Shown in pieces: positions 4,752 to 9,953 of a DNA stretch of 9,953 nucleotides. This DNA comes from JAMLIN01 sp964476625 (GTDB lineage Bacteria; Pseudomonadota; Gammaproteobacteria; Burkholderiales; Burkholderiaceae_E): NCBI GenBank assembly GCA_964476625.1, contig CAYZBJ010000103.1:1-9953 (forward strand), read 5' to 3'. Within the stretch, counting starts at the first letter, position 1, and every line of letters starts with the position of its first letter. The notes beneath the pieces are model-generated. The model was not told the DNA's origin. It ran no database searches and worked only from the letters and a program-made list of their open reading frames with translations. The position numbers and the translations under genes were made by a program.

Positions 4752-7043
4752 ATGATCACCACGCACAACCTTGGCTTTCCGCGCATCGGTGCGAGGCGAG
4801 AGCTGAAGTTCGCCCTCGAGTCGTACTGGAAAGGGCAGTCCTCGCGCGACGAGCTCGAGGCGGTCGGCGCCCGGCTGCGCCAGCGCCACTGGGACGAGCA
4901 GGCCGGCATCGACCTGGTGCCGGTGGGGGACTTCTCCTTCTACGACCAGGTGCTGGACATGAGCTTCACGCTGGGCAACCTGCCCGAACGCGTGCGCGGC
5001 TTCCATGGCGATGTCCTCGACAACTACTTCCGCGTCGCGCGCGGGCGTTCGGCGCAGTCGGGCGATGAGCATGCGGCCTGCTGTGGCGGCGTGGCCGCCG
5101 GCGAGATGACCAAGTGGTTCGACACCAACTACCACTACATCGTGCCCGAGTTCCAGGCCGACACCGAGTTCTCGCTGGATGCCTCGCGCCTGCTCGCCCA
5201 GATCGATGAAGCGCGCCAGCAGGGTGTCCGGGCCAAGCCCGTCATCATCGGGCCGGTGAGCTACCTGGCCCTGGGCAAGGCCAAGGACGGCTCGTACCGG
5301 CTCGACCTGCTCGAGCGCCTGCTGCCGGTCTACGCGCAGTTGCTCGACAGGCTGGCGGCCGCAGGGCTCGAATGGGTGCAGGTCGACGAGCCCCTGCTGG
5401 TGACCGACCTCGACGAGGACTGGCGCCATGCCTTCAACATGGCCTACCACCAGCTCAAGGCCTGCCGCATCAGGATCCTGCTGGCCACCTACTTCGGCGA
5501 GTTGCGCGAGAACGCATACCTCGCGGCCAACCTGCCGGTGGCCGGCCTGCACGTCGACGCCATCAGCGACCGCGCCGGCGTGCTGCCCCTCCTCAACCTG
5601 CTCCCGCCGCACAAGGTGCTGTCGCTGGGCATCATCGATGGCCGAAACATCTGGAAGACGGACCTCGAGGCCACCCTCGATTGGCTCGAGCCACTGGCCG
5701 GGCGACTCGGCGATCGCCTGTGGCTCGCGCCTTCGTGCTCACTGCTGCATGTACCGGTGGACCTCGAGACCGAAGCGGCGCTGGATGTCGAGACCAAGTC
5801 CTGGCTGGCGTTCGCCCGCCAGAAGCTCGACGAACTGCGGTGGCTGGCCCAAGCCTTGCGCCATGGCCGGGCGGCCGTCGCGGAGGCCCTGGCCGCCAAC
5901 CGGGCCGCCCTGGCGGCGCGCCGGTCCTCACCTCGCGTGATCAATCCGCAGGTGCAGGCCGCGGTGGCCGCGGTCGATGCCCGCCTTGGCCGGCGCCAGA
6001 GCGCCTACCCTGAACGGGCGGCCCGCCAGGCGGAGTTGCTGAACCTGCCGCGCTTCCCGACCACCACCATCGGCTCCTTCCCCCAGACCGCCGAGATCCG
6101 TCGCGCCCGCAGCGAATTCAAGGCCGGTCGCCTGGACGAAGCGGCATACAAGGCCGCCATGAAGGCCGAGATCGAACGCAGCGTGCGCGAACAGGAGGCG
6201 CTGGGCCTCGACGTGCTGGTCCATGGCGAGGCCGAACGCAACGACATGGTGGAGTACTTCGGCGAACAGCTCGACGGCTACGCATTCAGCCAGTTCGGCT
6301 GGGTGCAGTCCTACGGTTCGCGCTGCGTCAAGCCGCCCATCCTGTTCGGCGACATCAGCCGGCCCCGGGCGATGACCGTCGAATGGACCACCCATGCGCA
6401 GTCGCTCACGAGCAAGCCCATGAAGGGCATGCTGACGGGGCCGGTCACCATCCTCAACTGGTCCTTCGTGCGTGATGACCAGCCGCGCTCGGTGTCGTGC
6501 CGGCAGCTCGCCCTGGCGATTCGCCAGGAAGTACTGGACCTGGAACAGGCGGGCGTGCGCGTGATCCAGATCGACGAGGCCGCCCTGCGCGAAGGCCTGC
6601 CGCTGCGCAAGTCGCAATGGCGGGACTACCTCGACTGGGCGGTGGAGTGCTTCCGCATCACGGCCAACGGCGTGCGCGACGAAACCCAGGTCCACACCCA
6701 CATGTGCTATTCGGAGTTCAACGACGTCATCGCGTCGATCGCCGACATGGATGCCGACGTCATCACGATCGAGACTTCCCGCTCCGACATGGAGCTGCTC
6801 GATGCCTTCGACGACTTCAGCTACCCGAACGAGATCGGGCCCGGCGTGTACGACATCCACTCGCCCAACATCCCGACGCAGGAACACATGGTGGAACTGA
6901 TGCGCAAGGCCGCCGAGCGCATCCCGGCCGAGCGCCTGTGGGTCAACCCCGACTGCGGGCTCAAGACGCGCCAGTGGCCGGAGGTGGTGGCGGCGCTCAC
7001 CAACATGGTGGCGGCCGCCAGGGCGTTGCGCGCGGCCGGCTGA
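4752..7043 (+). CDS. metE: Cobalamin-independent methionine synthase
   Basis: A 763-residue 5-methyltetrahydropteroyltriglutamate-homocysteine S-methyltransferase, the zinc enzyme making the last step of methionine synthesis without vitamin B12, in the cytoplasm. It is full length (the E. coli enzyme has 753 residues). The N-terminal domain opens with HNLGFPRIGARRELK (5-19) and the C-terminal catalytic domain starts around residue 435 with FPTTTIGSFPQT. The four zinc ligands are present: His650 and Cys652 in HTHMCYSEF, Glu674 in ITIETSRS and Cys735 in NPDCGLKTR. The start at 4752 gives the family N-terminus; only a weak GGGG serves as ribosome binding site. It is divergent from metR with a MetR-box-like site between them and no riboswitch-sized leader, so control by MetR and homocysteine is expected. 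Nothing indicates damage or transfer. Confidence 0.98.
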   Translation: MITTHNLGFPRIGARRELKFALESYWKGQSSRDELEAVGARLRQRHWDEQAGIDLVPVGDFSFYDQVLDMSFTLGNLPERVRGFHGDVLDNYFRVARGRSAQSGDEHAACCGGVAAGEMTKWFDTNYHYIVPEFQADTEFSLDASRLLAQIDEARQQGVRAKPVIIGPVSYLALGKAKDGSYRLDLLERLLPVYAQLLDRLAAAGLEWVQVDEPLLVTDLDEDWRHAFNMAYHQLKACRIRILLATYFGELRENAYLAANLPVAGLHVDAISDRAGVLPLLNLLPPHKVLSLGIIDGRNIWKTDLEATLDWLEPLAGRLGDRLWLAPSCSLLHVPVDLETEAALDVETKSWLAFARQKLDELRWLAQALRHGRAAVAEALAANRAALAARRSSPRVINPQVQAAVAAVDARLGRRQSAYPERAARQAELLNLPRFPTTTIGSFPQTAEIRRARSEFKAGRLDEAAYKAAMKAEIERSVREQEALGLDVLVHGEAERNDMVEYFGEQLDGYAFSQFGWVQSYGSRCVKPPILFGDISRPRAMTVEWTTHAQSLTSKPMKGMLTGPVTILNWSFVRDDQPRSVSCRQLALAIRQEVLDLEQAGVRVIQIDEAALREGLPLRKSQWRDYLDWAVECFRITANGVRDETQVHTHMCYSEFNDVIASIADMDADVITIETSRSDMELLDAFDDFSYPNEIGPGVYDIHSPNIPTQEHMVELMRKAAERIPAERLWVNPDCGLKTRQWPEVVAALTNMVAAARALRAAG

Positions 7044-7050
7044 TCGCATT

Positions 7051-7100
7051 CGCCGGCCCTGCCTTGTCGGTGGGGTAGCCGGCGTTCTCGGCGGGAACGC
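7051..7100 (+). terminator. Overlapping hairpins after metE
   Basis: Two alternative stems follow metE. CGCCGGC (7051-7057) pairs with GCCGGCG (7078-7084) around a 20-nt loop. GCGTTCT (7082-7088) pairs with GGAACGC (7094-7100) around a 5-nt loop, counting one T-G pair. They share 7082-7084, so they exclude each other. No T run follows. They probably end metE transcription, at least in part, before the small-protein/ThDP operon; read-through cannot be excluded because no convincing promoter was found for that operon. Confidence 0.4.
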
Positions 7101-7145
7101 AGTATGCTTTCACGCGACCGTCTCGTCGTAGAGGGAAGTGTTCGC

Positions 7146-7337
7146 GTGAATTCACCATCCTCGTCCGGATCGGCCGTCGGCCGGATCTGGCTGTATGTGT
7201 TGGCGGTCATCCTGCCCGTCGTCGGCCTGTTCGCTGGCCGGCGACGAGAACTTCGCGCCAGGCAGACGCCTGATCGCGGCGACTGCCTGATCGCGTACGC
7301 CTTGTCCGAAACCACTCGCCACGACGGCCGACCATGA
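7146..7337 (+). CDS. Small single-pass membrane protein, coupled to the ThDP enzyme genes
   Basis: A 63-residue protein I do not recognise. It starts with GTG at 7146, chosen because AGGGAAG (7132-7138) lies 7 nt upstream; an in-frame ATG at 7104 has no comparable site. Residues 1-12 are Ser/Gly rich, residues 14-30 (IWLYVLAVILPVVGLFA) form one hydrophobic helix, and GRRRELRAR follows directly, so the C-terminal half with Cys47 is expected in the cytoplasm by the positive-inside rule. The stop overlaps the next gene start by 4 nt (ATGA), and that next gene has no ribosome binding site of its own, which supports real translation of this ORF and coupling. It may anchor or assist the ThDP enzyme at the membrane, but that is a guess. 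A chance ORF remains possible. Confidence 0.6.
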   Translation: MNSPSSSGSAVGRIWLYVLAVILPVVGLFAGRRRELRARQTPDRGDCLIAYALSETTRHDGRP

Positions 7338-7873
7338 CCGATTCCCCCGCAAGCGCCCCCGCCTGGCAGGAGACCATCTTCGACGTGCTCAAGCAGGGCG
7401 ATACGCGGCAGATCGCGTACGTGCCGGACGCCGGGCATGCCCATCTCATCCGCCGGGCCATCGCCGATCCCGACATCGAGGATGTCGTGCTGACGACCGA
7501 GGAGGAGGGCGTGGCACTGGCCTGCGGCGCCTGGCTGGGTGGCCAGCGCGCCGTGTTGCTGATGCAGAGCAGTGGTGTGGGCAACTGCGTCAACATGTTC
7601 TCGCTACTGCAGGCGGCGGACTTCCCCTTCTTCACCCTGGTGACGATGCGCGGCGAGTACGCCGAGTTCAATCCCTGGCAAGGTCCCATGGGTCGCGCAA
7701 CCCAGGCGGCGCTCGAACTGATGGGCATCCAGGTACTGCGGGCTTCGCGGCCGGATGAAGTCGGCGAGGTCGTCAGCGCGGGCTTCGACGCCGCCTTCCA
7801 GGCGGGTGGGCGGGTTGCGGTGCTGCTGGGCCAGGGCCTGGTCGGCCGCAAGCAATGGGCGGGCAAGCAATGA
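7334..7873 (+). CDS. ThDP-dependent decarboxylase, alpha (PYR-domain) subunit, sulfopyruvate/phosphonopyruvate decarboxylase type
   Basis: A 179-residue protein equal to the N-terminal PYR domain of thiamine-diphosphate decarboxylases. The cofactor-activating Glu is in LTTEEEGVALACGAWLGG (residues 53-70; the exact Glu of 56-58 depends on alignment), followed by AVLLMQSSGVGNCVNM (73-88), the QxSGxGN block typical of phosphonopyruvate and sulfopyruvate decarboxylases. A later segment, MRGEYAEFNPWQGPMG (105-120), is also typical. It needs the beta subunit encoded next to form the active site at their interface. Known relatives (ComD) decarboxylate 3-sulfopyruvate to sulfoacetaldehyde; the fused homologues act on phosphonopyruvate. 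The substrate here is not determined. No Shine-Dalgarno is seen; the start overlaps the stop of the upstream small ORF, and the stop overlaps the beta-subunit start, both as ATGA. Cytoplasmic, no signal peptide. Confidence 0.88.
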   Translation: MTDSPASAPAWQETIFDVLKQGDTRQIAYVPDAGHAHLIRRAIADPDIEDVVLTTEEEGVALACGAWLGGQRAVLLMQSSGVGNCVNMFSLLQAADFPFFTLVTMRGEYAEFNPWQGPMGRATQAALELMGIQVLRASRPDEVGEVVSAGFDAAFQAGGRVAVLLGQGLVGRKQWAGKQ

Positions 7874-8454
7874 CCGGGAAGAACGTCGAGCGGCGCGAGT
7901 TCGTCGCGAAGCTGCTCGCCCGGGTGCCCGAGGCGCTCGTGGTGACCGGGCTGGGCTCGGCCACGTACGACGTCTTCGCCGCCGGCGATCGCGATACCAA
8001 CTACTACCTGTGGGGCGCGATGGGTGGCGCCGCCTCGCTAGGCCTCGGGCTGGCGCTGGCCCAGCCGGACCGGTCCGTGCTCGTCGTTACCGGCGACGGC
8101 GAGCAGCTCATGGGCATCGGCAGCCTCGGCACCATCGCCGTCAAGCAGCCGCGCAACCTCACGATCGTCGTGCTCGACAACGGGCACTTCGGCGAGACCG
8201 GCATGCAGCGCAGCCATTCGAGCCTCGGCGCCGACCTGGTCGCGGTGGCGAAAGGCTTCGGCATCGCCGATGCGTTCGCGATCGACACGCTGGCCGGCCA
8301 CGAGGAGATCGCGCGCCGGATCGAGGCCCGTGCCGGCCTGGCCTTTGCCAGGGTCTTCATCGAAGCCGCGGAGCCACCGCGCAGATTGCCGCCGCGCGAC
8401 GGCCCGTTCGTGAAGAATCGCTTCCGGTCTGCCCTGGGCCTCACGCCTTTCTGA
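7870..8454 (+). CDS. ThDP-dependent decarboxylase, beta (PP-domain) subunit, sulfopyruvate/phosphonopyruvate decarboxylase type
   Basis: A 194-residue protein equal to the C-terminal pyrophosphate-binding domain of ThDP decarboxylases. The metal/diphosphate motif begins with GDG (75-77, in VVTGDGEQLMGIGSLGTIA) and ends at VLDNGHFGETG (101-111), with Asn104 at the expected distance. The opening GLGSATYDVFAAGDRDTNYYLWGAMGGA-type segment (residues 27-54) matches the substrate-side region of ComE-like proteins. The start at 7870 is chosen for the 4-nt overlap with the alpha subunit; an in-frame ATG at 7855 would overlap further. Together with the alpha subunit it should form a heteromeric 2-oxoacid decarboxylase. 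No pathway genes for sulfonate or phosphonate breakdown (for example xsc or a PEP mutase) are in the window, so the substrate is open; acetolactate-synthase-like chemistry is less likely because the subunits are so short. Confidence 0.88.
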   Translation: MTGKNVERREFVAKLLARVPEALVVTGLGSATYDVFAAGDRDTNYYLWGAMGGAASLGLGLALAQPDRSVLVVTGDGEQLMGIGSLGTIAVKQPRNLTIVVLDNGHFGETGMQRSHSSLGADLVAVAKGFGIADAFAIDTLAGHEEIARRIEARAGLAFARVFIEAAEPPRRLPPRDGPFVKNRFRSALGLTPF

Positions 8455-8480
8455 ACTGCGTCGGATGCGCAGGCGGGGCG

Positions 8481-8507
8481 GCCGGCATCGGCCTTCCCGG
8501 TGCCGGC
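8481..8507 (+). terminator. Hairpin terminator candidate after the ThDP operon
   Basis: GCCGGCATCGG (8481-8491) pairs with CCGGTGCCGGC (8497-8507), an 11-bp stem with one G-U pair and a 5-nt loop, 26 nt after the beta-subunit stop. Only TTC follows, no T run. It resembles the hairpin after cmd2 in stem length and lack of a T tract. Confidence 0.55.
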
Positions 8508-8521
8508 TTCGGGTGGCCCGG

Positions 8522-8541
8522 TTGTCGATTTTTCTCGACAA
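8522..8541. repeat. Inverted repeat overlapping the DUF2325 promoter -35
   Basis: TTGTCGA (8522-8528) and TCGACAA (8535-8541) are perfect 7-bp arms around the loop TTTTTC. The right arm contains the -35 element TCGACA. It could be a second small terminator for the upstream operon or part of promoter control; the T run is in the loop rather than after the stem, so terminator function is doubtful. Confidence 0.4.
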
Positions 8542-8564
8542 TGCGAATCATTCGCATTTATGAT
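8535..8564 (+). promoter_or_regulatory. Sigma70 promoter of the DUF2325-like gene
   Basis: TCGACA (8535-8540) as -35 and TATGAT (8559-8564) as -10, each matching consensus in five of six bases, with an 18-nt spacer. Transcription would start near 8571, giving a leader of about 42 nt. This is the best sigma70-like promoter in the window, and its spacer is occupied by a Fur-type palindrome. Confidence 0.75.
8540..8558. promoter_or_regulatory. Putative Fur box
   Basis: AATGCGAATCATTCGCATT is a perfect 9-1-9 palindrome. Its core TGCGAATCATTCGCA (8542-8556) agrees with the 7-1-7 Fur consensus TGATAATCATTATCA in 11 of 15 positions, including the central AATCATT. It sits exactly between the -35 and -10 of the downstream gene, where bound Fur-Fe(II) would block RNA polymerase, so the gene is predicted to be induced by iron limitation. 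A related Fur-family regulator (Zur, Mur) could also bind. Confidence 0.75.
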
Positions 8565-8612
8565 GTGACTAAAGGGGCGGCGAATGCCCCCGGTCCACAG
8601 AGTCCGATACCG

Positions 8613-9239
8613 ATGACGAGAACAGGTGAGCCGAGCACGTCGATCGCCACGCCCGATGTCGAGCGGCTGATCGGCGAGCACCACACACTGATGCGCCACT
8701 ACGGCAAGGCGCAGATCCGCTGCAGCGAGCAGTTGCAGGCGCAGGCCGGGGAAATCGCCCGCCTGCGGACGCAGGCGATGCGCCTGCGCGCGGCGGTCAT
8801 CACACGCGAGACCGCGCTGGCCTGGGCGCGCGAGGATCGTGCCGCGCTCGAGGACGCCATTCCCGGCCTGCCGAGGCGGGTCACCCTGGCCCGGCGGGTC
8901 GATGCGCTGCTCGCACGGGTCCAGGACCTGATGCGGGAGCGGCTTCGCTGGCAGCGACGCGAGACGCCGCCGCAGCCGGTCGCGAGCGCGGCGCGGCGGA
9001 TGCCGGAGCAACACCTTGCCGAACCCGGGAGCGAGCTCGGCAGCCTCGAGGCGAGCCTGGTGGCGGCCGACCTGGTGATCTGCCAGACGGGCTGCCTGAG
9101 CCACGGGGCGTACTGGCGGGTGCAGGATCACTGCCGGCGCACGGGGAAGACCTGCGTGCTGGTCAGGCAGCCCGAAGCCCTGCGCATCGTGCACATCCAC
9201 GACGGCCACGACGCCTCCGGCGCTGGCTCGCCAGGCTAG
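8613..9239 (+). CDS. DUF2325-like coiled-coil protein, predicted iron-regulated
   Basis: A 208-residue protein. Residues about 15-115 are charged and helical, rich in Arg, Glu, Ala and Leu, and probably coiled coil (GEIARLRTQAMRLRAAVITRE and similar). Residues about 118-145 form a Pro/Ala/Glu-rich linker. Residues 146-195 match the C-terminal half of the DUF2325 domain: AADLVICQTGCLSHGAYWRV then CRRTGKTCVLVRQ. The usual N-terminal half of that domain, with its VGG and HHDGG-like motifs, is not apparent. Cys157, Cys161, His164, Cys174 and Cys181 could bind a metal or cluster. The molecular function of DUF2325 is unknown. No signal peptide is seen. The start at 8613 is the first in-frame ATG after the predicted transcription start, with only a weak AGAG upstream. 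The Fur box in its promoter suggests a role in iron limitation. It appears to be a single-gene transcript. Confidence 0.85.
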   Translation: MTRTGEPSTSIATPDVERLIGEHHTLMRHYGKAQIRCSEQLQAQAGEIARLRTQAMRLRAAVITRETALAWAREDRAALEDAIPGLPRRVTLARRVDALLARVQDLMRERLRWQRRETPPQPVASAARRMPEQHLAEPGSELGSLEASLVAADLVICQTGCLSHGAYWRVQDHCRRTGKTCVLVRQPEALRIVHIHDGHDASGAGSPG

Positions 9240-9273
9240 GGGCGCCGAACAACGGGTCGTCCGCATCGATATT

Positions 9274-9291
9274 GCCCGCTCGAGGGCGGGC
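9274..9291 (+). terminator. Hairpin terminator candidate after the DUF2325-like gene
   Basis: GCCCGC (9274-9279) and GCGGGC (9286-9291) with a 6-nt loop, followed by the pyrimidine-rich CTCTATCCTTC. It lies 34 nt after the stop codon. The rest of the gap to 9367 holds only the AAGGAGA ribosome binding site (9354-9360) of the next gene. Confidence 0.5.
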
Positions 9292-9367
9292 CTCTATCCT
9301 TCATGTTCGATCGCGCCCCGGCACGCTTGCGGCGGGCGCCACGCATGGATGCGAAGGAGACCCCGCA

Positions 9368-9953
9368 ATGAAAAGACGTGAGTTCATCGCCACCGGGCTG
9401 GCGGTGGCGAGCCTGCCGTTCCCGGTCCTGGCCCAGTCCCTCGAGAAGCCCAAGGTCTCGATCGCGGTCGGTGGCAAGAACCTCTTCTACTACCTGCCCC
9501 TGACGGTCGCCGAGCAGCTGGGCTACTTCAAGGACGAGGGGCTCGATCTCTCGATCGTCGACTTCGCCGGTGGCTCCCGCGCCCTGCAGGCGGTGGTCGG
9601 CGGCAGCGCCGACGTGGTCTCCGGCGCCTTCGAGCACACCATCAACATGCACTACAAGGGCCAGCCGATGCGGGCCTTCGCCCTGCAGGGCGCCGCGCCC
9701 CAGATCGTGCTCGGCATCAATCCGAAGACGATGGCGGGTTTCGGTTCGATCGCCGATCTCAAGGGCAAGAAGATCGGGGTCACCGCGCCGGGCAGCTCAA
9801 CCAACGTGATGGTCAATTTCGTGCTCGCCAAGGCGGGGCTCAAGCCCTCGGACGTGAGCATCGTCGGCGTGGGGGCCTCCAACGGGGCGGTCGCGGCGAT
9901 GCGCTCGGGCCAGATCGACGCGATCAGCAACCTCGACCCGGTGATCACCCTGC
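9368..9953 (+). CDS. ABC transporter periplasmic substrate-binding protein, NMT1/SsuA type (cut by window edge)
   Basis: The first 195 residues of a periplasmic binding protein of the nitrate/sulfonate/taurine/thiamine-precursor family (usually about 320-340 residues). AAGGAGA lies 7 nt before the ATG. The signal peptide MKRREFIATGLAVASLPFPV with a likely cut near VLAQ has a twin Arg followed by E-F-I, resembling a Tat signal. Family features include KNLFYYLPLTVAEQLGYFKD (residues 37-56), GGSRALQAVVGGSADVV (67-83), DLKGKKIGVTAPGSST (136-151) and AAMRSGQIDAI (176-186). The ligand is undetermined: the family transports sulfonates, nitrate, thiamine precursors, aromatic acids and others. Permease and ATPase genes would be expected to the right of the window. 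A link with the ThDP decarboxylase upstream (for example sulfonate use) is possible, but another transcription unit lies between. Confidence 0.92.
   Translation, partial: MKRREFIATGLAVASLPFPVLAQSLEKPKVSIAVGGKNLFYYLPLTVAEQLGYFKDEGLDLSIVDFAGGSRALQAVVGGSADVVSGAFEHTINMHYKGQPMRAFALQGAAPQIVLGINPKTMAGFGSIADLKGKKIGVTAPGSSTNVMVNFVLAKAGLKPSDVSIVGVGASNGAVAAMRSGQIDAISNLDPVITL

Noticed and set aside
4713..5612. Minus-strand open frame opposite the metE N-terminal half (299 codons)
   Set aside because: Antisense shadow of metE; sequence composition is Val/Gly/Glu/His-rich low-information and no domain is recognised.
5928..7049. Minus-strand open frame opposite the metE C-terminal half (373 codons)
   Set aside because: Mirror of the strongly conserved MetE catalytic domain; no family features.
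7755..8612. Upstream extension of the DUF2325-like frame, which is open from 7755
   Set aside because: This part overlaps both ThDP subunits out of frame and the terminator, Fur box and promoter; the real start is at 8613.
8004..9266. Minus-strand open frame of 420 codons opposite the ThDP beta subunit and DUF2325-like gene
   Set aside because: It crosses two well-supported plus-strand genes and their promoter, and shows no domain.
1..9953. tRNA, rRNA, CRISPR array, insertion sequence or prophage
   Set aside because: No clover-leaf-like sequence, no regularly spaced repeats, no transposase or integrase frame, and no terminal repeats were seen; composition is even across the window.

Overview
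This is a GC-rich window with short intergenic gaps, several 4-nt ATGA gene junctions and Shine-Dalgarno starts. Its gene types (MetR/MetE pair, ECF sigma factor with a SnoaL-like tail, a Fur-type palindrome, an NMT1/SsuA-type periplasmic binding protein) suggest a proteobacterium, most likely a betaproteobacterium. That assignment is inferred from gene content; no 16S or other marker is present.

Left part (1-3623), oxidative or electrophile stress: the 5' part of a haem catalase gene runs off the left edge on the minus strand, with a promoter region holding two nested perfect dyads. Next come a carboxymuconolactone decarboxylase/AhpD-like gene (cmd1), an ECF41-type sigma factor with its fused SnoaL-like C-terminal domain, and an AraC-family regulator, all on the minus strand. 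The AraC and sigma genes overlap by 4 nt. A second, different CMD/AhpD-like gene (cmd2) diverges from the AraC gene. The 94-nt gap between the sigma gene and cmd1 carries a near-consensus ECF41 promoter, so the sigma factor very probably drives cmd1. A dyad-rich operator-like stretch lies between araC and cmd2.

Middle part (3728-7043), methionine synthesis: metR and metE are divergent in the classical arrangement. A LysR-type T-N11-A site resembling a MetR box sits about 64 bp upstream of the predicted metE transcription start, and a sigma70-like promoter lies in between. There is no room for a riboswitch.

Right part (7044-8454): a small GTG-started one-helix membrane protein overlaps by 4 nt the alpha subunit of a split thiamine-diphosphate decarboxylase (sulfopyruvate/phosphonopyruvate decarboxylase type), which in turn overlaps the beta subunit by 4 nt. 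This looks like a translationally coupled trio ending in a strong hairpin.

End (8455-9953): a Cys/His-containing DUF2325-like protein is preceded by a good sigma70 promoter whose 18-bp spacer is filled by a perfect 9-1-9 palindrome of Fur-box type, predicting iron-repressed expression. After a hairpin terminator, the 5' part of an ABC-transporter periplasmic binding protein (NMT1/SsuA type, Tat-like signal) runs off the right edge.

The most interesting points are the AraC-ECF41 coupled module flanked by two CMD paralogues, the Fur-controlled DUF2325 gene, and the unannotated small membrane protein coupled to the split ThDP enzyme.
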